Origin: a bacterium
GTDB lineage: Bacteria; Bacteroidota; Ignavibacteria; Kapaibacteriales; Kapaibacteriaceae
Direction: 5' to 3'
DNA length: 40,214 nt
Assembly: GCA_024711065.1 (NCBI GenBank)
Contig: JANJTN010000084.1
Location: 1-40,214, forward strand
The notes beneath the pieces are model-generated. The model was not told the origin of the DNA. It did no database searches and saw only the letters and a list, made by a program, of their open reading frames with translations. Below are positions 25,288 through 33,287 of this stretch, piece by piece. Each line of letters begins with the position of its first letter. The first letter of the stretch is position 1. Both the position numbers and the translations under genes were made by a program.

Positions 25288-26628
25288 ATGTCCCTTCGTT
25301 CCCTTGTTCTCTTTGCCCTGATCGTTGGCGCTTCCATGCCCGCAGCAGCCCAGTTCTGGGAATCCACCGATGGCCCGCCTGCCAGCGTGACGTGCCTGAT
25401 CACGGACGCGCAAGGATACGTGTATGCCGGGACGCCCTTCAGCGCTGTGTATCGCACCACGGATCTCGGATCGACCTGGGAGCGCAAGGACAAGGGTATC
25501 GACGACGGGATCTCGGACTTCAAGGCGATCAATCAGCTTGCGCTGGGAAAGGACGACGTGCTGTTTGCTGCGGTGAATGGACTGGGCATCCTGCGGTCGA
25601 CCGACCATGGCGACAACTGGACGAAGCTGGACATCGGGATCACGATCTCGCCAACGGCCCGACTGAGCGTGAGCACGAAGCTGTTGCCGTTCTCCACGCA
25701 GGTGTTTGTGGGGTACGACGCGGGTGCTTCGAGCCTGTTCCTCCGATTCTCCGAAGATGGTGGTGACTCGTTCATCGAGATCCCAAAGAGCAACCTGCCT
25801 GGTGCCATGTCGTCCATCTTCGAAACCTTTCTCTCGCCGAATTCCGACAAGATGTTCATTCTGGTGAGCTACAACAAGGGTCTCTACCGTTCCAGCAACC
25901 GCGGCACGTCGTGGACGAGGATCGATTCGGATCCGCAATCCGGCGAGTCGAACGACAACTTCCTGACGATGCGGGCGGCGCCCAATGGTCATCTCTATAT
26001 CGGCCGAAATGCTCTTGCCGGTTCGGCAAAGTCCGAGAACGCCGTGGTGTTGCGTTCCACCGATGATGGGGAGAAGTGGGAATACAAGCTGGATGGTTGG
26101 GACAATCGCGATGTGACCAACAACAAGGTCACCGGTATCGCCTTCGGGAAGAACAATGAGGTATGGGCGATCACACAACTGAGCTCTGGTGTTTTCTATT
26201 CGAGCAATGGCGGCGACAACTGGATCAGCCGCAACGAAGGGCTCCCTGGCGGTGGCAGTGGCAATGGGGTCACGGTCACCAAGGACGGTCACATTTTCGC
26301 GGCTCCAACGGGTGAGGCGGTGCATCGGCACCTGAGTACATCCTCGGTCGGCGAGTCCATCCCGTCTGTTGTTCGTACAGCATCGGTATCTCCGAATCCG
26401 GCACGTGACGTGGTACACGTCCGGTTCACGCTAGCGTCGGATGCCGTGGTGATGGTAGAGTTATTCTCATCGGACGGTGCATCCGTTGCAGCTCCGTATC
26501 ACCAACTGTTGACCGCCGGCGAACATCAGCTGATGTTCCCCACGTCGGACCTAGCCAGTGGCGTATACGCGTGGACGGTACGCTCCGGAGGAGCGGCACA
26601 GTCCGGCGTGCTGTCGATCGTTCGGTAG
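25288..26628 (+). CDS. T9SS-secreted BNR/sialidase-like beta-propeller protein
   Basis: 446 aa. The signal peptide ends at PAAAQ. Repeated BNR/Asp-box-like motifs indicate a beta-propeller: YRTTDLGSTWERKD, LRSTDHGDNWTKLD, LRFSEDGGDSF, YRSSNRGTSWTRID, LRSTDDGEKWEYKL and FYSSNGGDNWISRN. The tail from SVSPNPARDVVHVRF through ASGVYAWTVRSGG to LSIVR is a T9SS type-A sorting domain. Asp-box propellers occur in sialidases and in Ycf48-like or sortilin-like proteins; no sialidase active-site arginine set could be assigned, so enzymatic activity is not claimed. Surface or extracellular location is inferred. The stop codon is directly followed by the heptamer repeat. Confidence 0.9.
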   Translation: MSLRSLVLFALIVGASMPAAAQFWESTDGPPASVTCLITDAQGYVYAGTPFSAVYRTTDLGSTWERKDKGIDDGISDFKAINQLALGKDDVLFAAVNGLGILRSTDHGDNWTKLDIGITISPTARLSVSTKLLPFSTQVFVGYDAGASSLFLRFSEDGGDSFIEIPKSNLPGAMSSIFETFLSPNSDKMFILVSYNKGLYRSSNRGTSWTRIDSDPQSGESNDNFLTMRAAPNGHLYIGRNALAGSAKSENAVVLRSTDDGEKWEYKLDGWDNRDVTNNKVTGIAFGKNNEVWAITQLSSGVFYSSNGGDNWISRNEGLPGGGSGNGVTVTKDGHIFAAPTGEAVHRHLSTSSVGESIPSVVRTASVSPNPARDVVHVRFTLASDAVVMVELFSSDGASVAAPYHQLLTAGEHQLMFPTSDLASGVYAWTVRSGGAAQSGVLSIVR

Positions 26629-26720
26629 GCTGTGAGCTGTGAGCTGTGGGCTGTGAGCTGTGAGCTGTTGCTGTGAGCTGTTGCTGTTGCTGTGAGCTGT
26701 TGCTGTTGCTGTGAGCTGCT
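26629..26720. repeat. Degenerate GCTGTGA/GCTGTT tandem repeat filling a convergent gap
   Basis: The gap between the BNR-protein stop and the stop of the opposite-strand lipoprotein gene consists almost entirely of 7-mers GCTGTGA (one GCTGTGG) mixed with 6-mers GCTGTT, about 13 units. It ends at the TGA of the lipoprotein gene. Confidence 0.93.
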
Positions 26721-27133
26721 CACTTGACGTTGGTGACGAACCACTTGCCATCCTGTAGGATGGTCGAGAACGTGACGTCGCGGATGTAATCCACTTTTGC
26801 CCTCACGGTGTGCGAGCTGGCGCTGAGTGTGTCAACGGCAGACGACGTGATCGGCTTGCCCGCCATGATCACGCGCCAGCGCTCGAGATCATCGGCCAGT
26901 TCGTAGCGTTCGAGCGCCAGGAATTTGCGGCCCGTGGGATGCCGCATCAGCTCGGTGACCGCCGTAAGGTTATTCGTATCGAGCTCGGCCTTCCAGAGAT
27001 AGACCACGCCTTCGGCGGACTGTTGATTGCGCTCGATCACGCGGGTGCGAGGCGAGCCCCCTCCGATCACGAAGAGTTCGCAACCGGTCAGCAGGAGCGA
27101 GGCGATCAGCAGAGTAGGGAAGGAGCGCATCAT
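26720..27133 (-). CDS. Small lipoprotein, unknown function
   Basis: 137 aa from ATG 27133; a second ATG at 27130 is equally usable. The first ATG overlaps the TGA of the preceding hydrolase gene (ATGA), so translation is probably coupled. The signal peptide MMRSFPTLLIASLLLTGC has a clear LLTGC lipobox, and the +2 residue is Glu. The mature ~118 residues have a helix-plus-strands pattern (AVTELMRHP, LERWRVIMAGKPI, AKVDYIRDVTFSTILQDGKWFV) similar to DUF4878 or NTF2-like lipoproteins, but this is a guess from layout. It is the last gene of the rpoD-rimM-trmD-hydrolase block. Confidence 0.8.
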   Translation of the reverse strand: MMRSFPTLLIASLLLTGCELFVIGGGSPRTRVIERNQQSAEGVVYLWKAELDTNNLTAVTELMRHPTGRKFLALERYELADDLERWRVIMAGKPITSSAVDTLSASSHTVRAKVDYIRDVTFSTILQDGKWFVTNVK

Positions 27134-27978
27134 GACTGAAGGTGGCGAATGGTGTGCTTGACCACTTTCACGAGCGAACCAGTGATGGACTCGAGAGGGT
27201 GGGTGATGCCAAAAGTATGGGTCGAACCCTCGACTTCGATGAGCGAAGCGCGGCCGTTGGAATCCTTGATCAGCCGACGGACTTCGGCGATGTTCACCGT
27301 CATGTCCGTCTCGGCATGGATGAACAGCATCCGGCTGCCCAGCACTTCGCACGCCGTGATCAATCGAAGGCGCTCCTCGTTGGACTCGAGGTCTTCCAGG
27401 TAGCTGGCGTTCATGCGAAGCGTTTGTCCGGTGCGGCTATGCTCCACTTCGAGATAGCCCTGTTCGATCCAATGCGTGCGTTGCCGTTCGGAATGCCGGC
27501 CCCATTTGCCAACGCTGTTCCAGCCGATCACGGCACCGATGTTCTCGGCGCGTTCCACCAGCTCGCGTCCGACCACCTGGGCGATGCCGCCACCGCGGCT
27601 GTGGCCGATCAGGTGCACCTTGCCCGTCATCCGGCTGCGCCAGGGGGCAAAGACCTCGTGGTAGGCCAGGGCGGCCAGTACGTCGTGGGCTTCGTCCACT
27701 TCTCGCGAGAGAGTGTTCTGGGCAAAGTCTTCCAGGCTGACCACGCGATCGCTGGTGCCCTGCATGCCGTTCAAGCTGAAGTCTACGCGCACCACATGGA
27801 ACCCGGCCTGGGCCAGTGCCTGGGCTGCCGGCGGCCAGAACGCCCAGTTGCGAAAGCCTTTGAAGCCATGCAGCAGGATCACGGTGTCGCTGGTAGCGGT
27901 GGTAACCGACGGCGTGAACGTAAGGTGGTTCTCGCGCCCGAATCGGTTCATGATCGAACAGGTGACTTCGGCGATCAC
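27130..27978 (-). CDS. Alpha/beta-hydrolase family protein
   Basis: About 282 aa from GTG 27978, which overlaps the trmD stop as GTGA and has AAGGAG upstream. ATG 27951 (273 aa) is the alternative; the numbering below uses that ATG. It has the alpha/beta-hydrolase pattern: VILLHGFKGFRNW (oxyanion strand), nucleophile Ser118 in LIGHSRGGG, acid in FIHAETDMTV, and His in VEGSTHTFG. The sequence resembles dienelactone-hydrolase or prolyl-oligopeptidase-like esterases, but the substrate is unknown. It is cytoplasmic, since no signal peptide is seen. Overlaps on both sides (trmD and the lipoprotein gene) show operon membership. Confidence 0.88.
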   Translation of the reverse strand: MIAEVTCSIMNRFGRENHLTFTPSVTTATSDTVILLHGFKGFRNWAFWPPAAQALAQAGFHVVRVDFSLNGMQGTSDRVVSLEDFAQNTLSREVDEAHDVLAALAYHEVFAPWRSRMTGKVHLIGHSRGGGIAQVVGRELVERAENIGAVIGWNSVGKWGRHSERQRTHWIEQGYLEVEHSRTGQTLRMNASYLEDLESNEERLRLITACEVLGSRMLFIHAETDMTVNIAEVRRLIKDSNGRASLIEVEGSTHTFGITHPLESITGSLVKVVKHTIRHLQS

Positions 27979-28682
27979 AGGGGGTGGTCTCCTTCGAGTA
28001 GGTCCGGACGGCGCTCTTGCGTCTTGATCCGCGCTTGTTCTGCACGCCAGGCCTTGATGCGGCCATGGTCGCCGCTGAGCAGGATCTCCGGTACCGGAAG
28101 CCCCCTGAACTCTGCCGGCTTGGTGTACAACGGTGGGTCCAGCAGGCCGTGCATGAAGGAATCCTCCAGCACCGACTCGGCGTCGCTCACCACACCGGGT
28201 ACCAGTCGCACGACGGCGTCGGTGAGGACAGCGGCAGCGAGTTCTCCGCCGGTCAGGACGTAGTCGCCCACCGAGATCTCGCGCGTCACGAGCACGTCGC
28301 GGATCCGTTGGTCGATGCCCTTGTAGTGTCCGGCCAGCAGGATCAGGTTGCGTGTGGTGGACAGCTGATTGCAGATGGATTGATCCAGGCGCTCGCCATC
28401 GGGGCACAGGAAGATCACATCGTCGTACGTCCGTTGCTGCTGCAGCTGCTCGATACAGTCGAACACTGGCTCACACTGGATCACCATGCCGGCGCCACCG
28501 CCGTACGGCGTATCGTCGATATGCCGGAACCGGTCCTTGGCGTGATCGTGCAGGTTGTGGACGTGGATCTCTACGAGGCCCTTGGTCTGACCGCGGCCAA
28601 CGATGCTGGTGCTGAGGAAGTTGCCGAACATCTCGGGGACGGCGCACACAATGTCGATCCGGAGAAGGGGCTCAGGTGTCAT
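27975..28682 (-). CDS. trmD: tRNA (guanine37-N1)-methyltransferase (TrmD)
   Basis: 235 aa, the usual length. It methylates G37 of tRNAs with SAM and prevents +1 frameshifts. Signatures: RIDIVCAVPEMFGNFLSTSIVGR, DDTPYGGGAGMVIQCEPV, LLAGHYKGIDQRI and EISVGDYVLTGGELAA of the trefoil knot, and EDSFMHGLLDPPLYTKP. The start at ATG 28682 has GGAG seven bases upstream and lies inside the end of rimM (11-bp overlap). The usual neighbours rpsP and rplS are absent here; rpoD and a hydrolase flank the rimM-trmD pair instead. One octamer copy lies in the first codons (28665-28672) and one near the end (28099). Confidence 0.96.
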   Translation of the reverse strand: MTPEPLLRIDIVCAVPEMFGNFLSTSIVGRGQTKGLVEIHVHNLHDHAKDRFRHIDDTPYGGGAGMVIQCEPVFDCIEQLQQQRTYDDVIFLCPDGERLDQSICNQLSTTRNLILLAGHYKGIDQRIRDVLVTREISVGDYVLTGGELAAAVLTDAVVRLVPGVVSDAESVLEDSFMHGLLDPPLYTKPAEFRGLPVPEILLSGDHGRIKAWRAEQARIKTQERRPDLLEGDHPL

Positions 28683-29220
28683 GCTGCTCTCCGGGTTGTG
28701 GTTTATCGATATCGATCAGGCCGTCGGGAACGTCCACCGTGATCCGGCGGGCCTGCACATCCACGTCCAGCACCGTATGATCAAGCACGGGAAGCGGGAT
28801 GGTGCTGCCATTGGGCATGGTGATCACCCAGACGTCGTTGGCCGGCAGCAACCACACTTCGGTCACGGTACCCAGGAGAGCCCCTTGCCGATCGATGGCC
28901 TGGCATCCTTCGATGCTGCCGATATCGAACCGGTTGGCCGGGGTCACGCCCACGTCGGCCGAGCGGACGTAGACCGCTTTGTCGATCAAGGCGGAGGCGG
29001 CCTCTGGCGTGTCGACTCCCTGAAAGCGGATCACGATGCGTTCGCCGCGCTGCTGGTAGTCGGCGATCGGCATGGGCGTGGTGAACTCTCGGCTGAAGCC
29101 TACGCCAACCGTGCTTCCGGACGCCAGGGTGGCGGTTAGGCCGGTGGTGTCGGACAGCAACAACGACCCGTCGACCCCGTGGGTGCGGGACAGAACGCCG
29201 AGATATTCCTCGTACTGGAT
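28672..29220 (-). CDS. rimM: Ribosome maturation factor RimM (start codon atypical)
   Basis: About 182 aa if translation begins at the ATC at 29220-29218. RimM binds S19 and helps 30S head maturation. The conserved N-terminal strand reads YLGVLSRTHGVDGSLLLSD, equivalent to the family VGKI..PHGIRGE motif. The first ordinary start codon, TTG at 29163, lies after its HGVDG part and would remove it. No in-frame ATG, GTG or TTG occurs between the rpoD C-terminal codons and that point. Directly before the ATC is GGGGTGATCCC, a good anti-16S match at normal spacing. PRC-barrel features (GSIEGCQAIDRQGALLGTVTEVW, VWVITMPNGSTIPLPVLD) follow. It overlaps trmD by 11 bp and starts 4 nt after the rpoD stop. 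The family call is firm; the start is not. Confidence 0.88.
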   Translation of the reverse strand: MQYEEYLGVLSRTHGVDGSLLLSDTTGLTATLASGSTVGVGFSREFTTPMPIADYQQRGERIVIRFQGVDTPEAASALIDKAVYVRSADVGVTPANRFDIGSIEGCQAIDRQGALLGTVTEVWLLPANDVWVITMPNGSTIPLPVLDHTVLDVDVQARRITVDVPDGLIDIDKPQPGEQHDT

Positions 29221-29224
29221 GGGA

Positions 29225-30088
29225 TCACCCCAGATAGGAGCGCAACGCTTTCGAGCGCGAGGCGTGCCGGAGGCGGCGGATCGCCTTCTCCTTGATCTGG
29301 CGAACGCGTTCGCGGGTCAGGTTGAACTTCTCGCCGATCTCCTCAAGGGTCAGGGCCTGATGGTCGTCCAGCCCGAAGTACAATCGGATCACTTCGGCTT
29401 CGCGCTCGCTGAGCGAGTTGAGCACCTGTTGCACTTCCACACGCAGTGACTCGCGCATCAGCTCGGAGTCGGGCGGTGGTTGTTGGTCGTTCGGGAGAAT
29501 GTCGAGCAGGCGGTTGTCTTCGCCGTGCACGAACGGAGCGTCCACCGACAGGTGGCGTCCGGAGATCTTGATCGTTTCGGAGATCTCCGAGATCGACATA
29601 TCCAATTGCTCGGCCAGCTCGGCGGCGGTTGGTTCGCGCTCGTACTGCTGTTCCAGCTCGGAGAACTTTTTGCCGATCTTGTTCAGAGCGCCTACGCGGT
29701 TCAGCGGCAGACGCACGATCCGGGACTGCTCGGCCAGAGCCTGCAGGATGGACTGACGGATCCACCACACGGCATAGGAGATGAACTTGAAGCCGCGGGT
29801 CTCGTCGAAACGCTTGGCGGCCTTGATCAGACCCAGGTTGCCTTCGTTGATCAGGTCACCGAGCGAAAGGCCCTGGTTCTGATACTGTTTGGCTACCGAC
29901 ACCACGAAACGGAGGTTGGCCTTCACCAGGCGTTCCAGGGCGAGGGCTCCTTCGGTGCCGCCGCGCTTGATCGCCTGCGCCAGCACGATCTCGTCATCAC
30001 CGGTCAGAAGCTCGACGCGGCCGATCTCCTGAAGGTATTTGTCGAGTGACTGGCTTTCCCGGTTCGTGTACTGTTTGGTGATCCTCAT
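29225..30088 (-). CDS. rpoD: Primary RNA polymerase sigma factor (RpoD/SigA, short Bacteroidota type)
   Basis: 287 aa. Region 1.1 and the non-conserved region are missing, as in primary sigma factors of Bacteroidota and relatives. Region 1.2 reads [20 protein letters not shown]. Region 2 has [24 protein letters not shown] and [11 protein letters not shown] for -10 recognition and melting. Region 3 and a [20 protein letters not shown] region 4.2 HTH with [15 protein letters not shown] follow. It would recognise -33 TTG and -7 TAnnTTTG promoters, examples of which appear in this window. The ATG at 30088 gives the standard [13 protein letters not shown]-terminus. Its stop lies 4 nt before the proposed rimM start. 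It sits 91 bp downstream of ctpA, which leaves room for its own promoter. Confidence 0.96.
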   Translation of the reverse strand: MRITKQYTNRESQSLDKYLQEIGRVELLTGDDEIVLAQAIKRGGTEGALALERLVKANLRFVVSVAKQYQNQGLSLGDLINEGNLGLIKAAKRFDETRGFKFISYAVWWIRQSILQALAEQSRIVRLPLNRVGALNKIGKKFSELEQQYEREPTAAELAEQLDMSISEISETIKISGRHLSVDAPFVHGEDNRLLDILPNDQQPPPDSELMRESLRVEVQQVLNSLSEREAEVIRLYFGLDDHQALTLEEIGEKFNLTRERVRQIKEKAIRRLRHASRSKALRSYLG

Positions 30089-30179
30089 AGACGAAGTGCA
30101 TCCTTGGCGTTAGATCTTGATTTGGCAAGGCGTTACCGACGCTTCACAAGCGGGGATAGTGCCGGCACGAACCACAAAT

Positions 30180-31805
30180 CTACTGATCTTCGGCCGAATC
30201 ACCGCTAAGGACGCTGCGATAACGGCCATTGGACAGCACGTCCGCAGCCGAGCCTACGGCGGGGTCGTAGGGGAGCAGCCGGCGGAACAGTTCGTCTTCA
30301 GTTAGCCAGCGGCTGGCCACTTCCGCTTCTAGGAGCTGCATCACCAGGTCGGCATGGGTCTTCAGGGCCGACTGCAGGTCCTTGCGCAAGGCCGTCCTGG
30401 CCTGGACCATGGCCTTCCGGGCAGCCGCGCCAACGCCGGTGGAGTCGGCATGGTCGATGGACCTCTGCAGCGCCTCCAGAGCGGTGCCTTGTCGATCGGC
30501 CGGCAGGGAGTCTACAAATCCGTACAAGCCGTTCATCAGTGTGGGACCGATGGTAAGGGGCTCGGGCATCGAGTCCTTCCGGCTGGTGAGCCGCGTGGCG
30601 TAATCGGCGAACACCCAATTGGAGTAGAGTTCCTGGATCGCCGGAGGGAACATCTCTTCGGTTACCAGCAGCTCAGGGATGATGCCCTCGCCGGTAACCA
30701 TGTTCCGGCCGTTACGCGACGTGAACGGACCGGTTCTGATCAGAAAGCTGTCCACCCGGATCCGGCGCTGGGGACACCGTCCGGACGGCGTGTAGTACCG
30801 TGCGGTGGTCAGCTTGAGGGTGGCATCAAACGGAAGGCTGCGTACCGTTTGTACGAGCCCCTTTCCAAACGTTTGCGTACCAACGATCACACCCCGATCG
30901 TGATCCTGGATCGCCCCGGCCAGCACCTCTGAAGCGCTGGCGCTGCGTTCGTTTACGACCACGGCCAGGGGAAGGGTGGGGAACAGGGGATCCACCGTAG
31001 AGGCATACTCTCGGATGGCACCCAGGCGGTCGCGCGTGGTCACGATCATCGCGCCTTTGGGGAGAAAGATTTGGGCAACGTCGACGGCGGATTCGAGCAG
31101 GCCGCCGGGGTTGCCGCGAAGATCCAGGATCAGTCCAGAAAGCGGTCCGCCATAGACCAGGCGGTCCAGAGCGTCGCGCATGTCGCGTCCGGCCGATCGC
31201 GAAAAGCTGGTCATGCGCACGTAGCCGATGTTGCCGGGCAGGCGCTCGACGTGGGTGATGTTCTCGACCGGGACCCTGGCGCGAGTGGCGGTGACGGTGA
31301 ACGTGTCGGCCCGACCGTAGCGTACCACCGAAAAGGTGGCTGTGGTGCCTTCGGTGCCGCGCGTAAGCTTGCGGACGGAATCCATGGTGGCCGTGTCGAT
31401 CGCGACCCCATCGACGGCCACCAGGCGGTCGCCGCGCCGAAGTCCGGCATTGGCTGCCGGCTGCCCAACCCGGACGTCTACGATCATCACGGCATCGGCG
31501 CGCTTGGCCAGGGAGAATCCGAAGCCCACGTACGATCCGGTCGACAAGCGGCTTACCGACTCGTTCTCCGAACCCACGGTATACTCCGAATAGGGATCGA
31601 GTTCGGCGAGCATGCCCCGAATGCCGGCTTCGATGACCACTTCGGGGTCGGTCTGGTCTACATACTCGGTGGTGATCTCGCGAAAGACCGCCCCGAAGGT
31701 CTCCATGGACCGGCCCAGCCGGCCATAGTACTGATCACTGGTCTGGGCGTGGACGCCAATGGCGCCAACAAGGAACAGCAGGATCAGGGGCAGGGGGCTT
31801 TTCAT
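30180..31805 (-). CDS. ctpA: S41-family C-terminal processing peptidase (CtpA-like)
   Basis: 541 aa. The signal peptide ends at GVHAQ, so it acts in the periplasm. Order: an N-terminal helical region with ELDPYSEYT, a PDZ domain (~90-170: GFGFSLAKRADAVMIVDV, GLRRGDRLVAVDG), then the S41 core with LILDLRGNPGGLL. The Ser/Lys dyad is Ser290 in NERSASASEVLAG and Lys315 in QTFGKGLVQT, 25 residues apart as in known CtpA/CtpB proteins. About 150 residues follow the core, mainly helical. It may process envelope proteins; its substrate is unknown. Its ATG overlaps the glyS stop as ATGA, so it is translationally coupled to glyS. Confidence 0.94.
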   Translation of the reverse strand: MKSPLPLILLFLVGAIGVHAQTSDQYYGRLGRSMETFGAVFREITTEYVDQTDPEVVIEAGIRGMLAELDPYSEYTVGSENESVSRLSTGSYVGFGFSLAKRADAVMIVDVRVGQPAANAGLRRGDRLVAVDGVAIDTATMDSVRKLTRGTEGTTATFSVVRYGRADTFTVTATRARVPVENITHVERLPGNIGYVRMTSFSRSAGRDMRDALDRLVYGGPLSGLILDLRGNPGGLLESAVDVAQIFLPKGAMIVTTRDRLGAIREYASTVDPLFPTLPLAVVVNERSASASEVLAGAIQDHDRGVIVGTQTFGKGLVQTVRSLPFDATLKLTTARYYTPSGRCPQRRIRVDSFLIRTGPFTSRNGRNMVTGEGIIPELLVTEEMFPPAIQELYSNWVFADYATRLTSRKDSMPEPLTIGPTLMNGLYGFVDSLPADRQGTALEALQRSIDHADSTGVGAAARKAMVQARTALRKDLQSALKTHADLVMQLLEAEVASRWLTEDELFRRLLPYDPAVGSAADVLSNGRYRSVLSGDSAEDQ

Positions 31806-33226
31806 GCGTGAAGACGACGGCGGATCTCCGATTCGAGTGCATCCACGGACAGGCGGATCTGTTGCATCGAGTCCCGTTCGCGAAGCGTAACGGTACCGTC
31901 AGACAGCGTCTCCCCATCGATGGTTACGCAGAACGGTGTTCCCACCTCGTCCTGACGCCGATAGCGCCGCCCGATCGCACCACTCGTGTCGTAGTCTACC
32001 CGGAACGAACGCTGTAGGTCGCGGTAGATGGCTTCGGCAGCTTCGGGCATGCCGTCCTTGTTCACCAAGGGGAAGACGGCGGCCGTTACGGGTGCCAGCC
32101 ATGGCTGGAATCGCATCACGGCACGGGTTTCCACCTTGCCGTCGCCGGTGGGGACCTCTTCTTCGGCGTAGGCATCGCACAACACGGCCATGAACGTGCG
32201 CGTTGCTCCCACAGCGGTTTCGATCACATACGGCACGTAGCGGTCCTTGGTGGCCGTATCCACGTACTCCAGCTTCTTGCCGGAGAACTCCTGATGGCGG
32301 TTCAGATCGAAGTCGGTGCGGGAGTGGATGCCCTCTACTTCGCCCCATCCGAACGGGAAGAGGTATTCGATGTCTTCGGCGGCCGCGGCATAGTGGGCCA
32401 GCTTGTCGTGCGGCTTGCGGCGCAGCCGCTCCTCGGAGATCCCCAGGCGGCGGAACCATTCCCACCGTTCCTGACGCCAGTACTCGAACCATTCGCCCTC
32501 GGTGCCGGGCGGGATGAAGAACTGCATCTCCATCTGCTCGAACTCGCGGGTGCGGAACAGGAAATTCTTGGTGTTGATCTCGTTACGGAAGCTCTTGCCG
32601 ATCTGGGCGATACCGAAGGGCGGCTTCATTCGAGCCGAGTCCATCACGTTCTTGAAGTTCACGAAGATGCCCTGGGCGGTCTCCGGACGCAGGTACACCT
32701 TGTCGTCGGCCGACGCTACCGGACCCACATGGGTCTCGAACATCAGGTTGAAGTTGCGGACCTCCGTCCAGTCCATCGTGCCGGAGACCGGGTCCTTGAT
32801 CTCGTTGTTCACGATGATGTTGTAGAAGTCCTCGTTGGACTCCGCCTTACTCAGCTGCTCGGCGATCTCGGCGGCCTGGGCTGTCTTGTTCTTGTTGGCC
32901 AGCTTCTGAATGTGGTCCTCGATCAGGTTGTCGGCCCGGTACCTGGCTTTCGACGTCTTGTTGTCGATCATCGGGTCCGAGAACTGCTGCACGTGCCCCG
33001 AGGCCTCCCACACGCGTGGATGCATCAGGATGGAGGCATCGATGCCCACCACGTCCGTGCGGTAGGTCATGGACCGCCACCAGCTCTCCTTGATGTTGCG
33101 CAGCAGCTCCACGCCAAGGGGCCCAAAATCCCAGCAGCCGTTCAGGCCGCCGTAGATCTCGGACGATTGAAAGACAAAGCCCTTCCGCTTGGACAGGGAC
33201 AGGATGGCGTCGATGGTGGTTGTCAT
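31802..33226 (-). CDS. glyS: Glycyl-tRNA synthetase, single-chain type
   Basis: 474 aa. It charges tRNA-Gly in the cytoplasm. It belongs to the homodimeric class II type, not the split alpha/beta enzyme. Signatures: KRKGFVFQSSEIYGGLNGCWDFGPLG, motif 1 region VVGIDASILMHPRVWEASGH, motif 2 with RPETAQGIFVNF and IAQIGKSFRNEI, TREFEQMEMQFF, and motif 3 IETAVGATRTFMAVL. An anticodon-binding domain with WLAPVTAAVFPLV ends the protein. I chose ATG 33226, giving MTTTIDAILSLSK; the frame continues upstream across the divergent promoter without homology. It is the first gene of the glyS-ctpA pair and is divergent from dsbD. Confidence 0.96.
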   Translation of the reverse strand: MTTTIDAILSLSKRKGFVFQSSEIYGGLNGCWDFGPLGVELLRNIKESWWRSMTYRTDVVGIDASILMHPRVWEASGHVQQFSDPMIDNKTSKARYRADNLIEDHIQKLANKNKTAQAAEIAEQLSKAESNEDFYNIIVNNEIKDPVSGTMDWTEVRNFNLMFETHVGPVASADDKVYLRPETAQGIFVNFKNVMDSARMKPPFGIAQIGKSFRNEINTKNFLFRTREFEQMEMQFFIPPGTEGEWFEYWRQERWEWFRRLGISEERLRRKPHDKLAHYAAAAEDIEYLFPFGWGEVEGIHSRTDFDLNRHQEFSGKKLEYVDTATKDRYVPYVIETAVGATRTFMAVLCDAYAEEEVPTGDGKVETRAVMRFQPWLAPVTAAVFPLVNKDGMPEAAEAIYRDLQRSFRVDYDTSGAIGRRYRRQDEVGTPFCVTIDGETLSDGTVTLRERDSMQQIRLSVDALESEIRRRLHA

Positions 33227-33232
33227 AGACGG

Positions 33233-33240
33233 CAAAGTTC
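33233..33240 (-). promoter_or_regulatory. Candidate -7 promoter box for glyS
   Basis: On the minus strand this reads GAACTTTG, one mismatch from TAnnTTTG, and ends 6 nt before the glyS ATG. A TAAGTTTA on the plus strand at 33253-33260 in the same divergent gap is a weaker candidate for dsbD. Confidence 0.35.
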
Positions 33241-33287
33241 GCGCCGTAGGCGTAAGTTTACAAGGTACAACCTCGTCAGCCCCCTTC

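Noticed and set aside
26629-26720. Possible CRISPR-like repeats
   Set aside because: Units are 6-7 bp with no spacers and no cas gene nearby; these are simple tandem repeats.
33189-33287. Longer dsbD start at 33189
   Set aside because: It would overlap the glyS start and place 33 non-homologous residues before the signal peptide.
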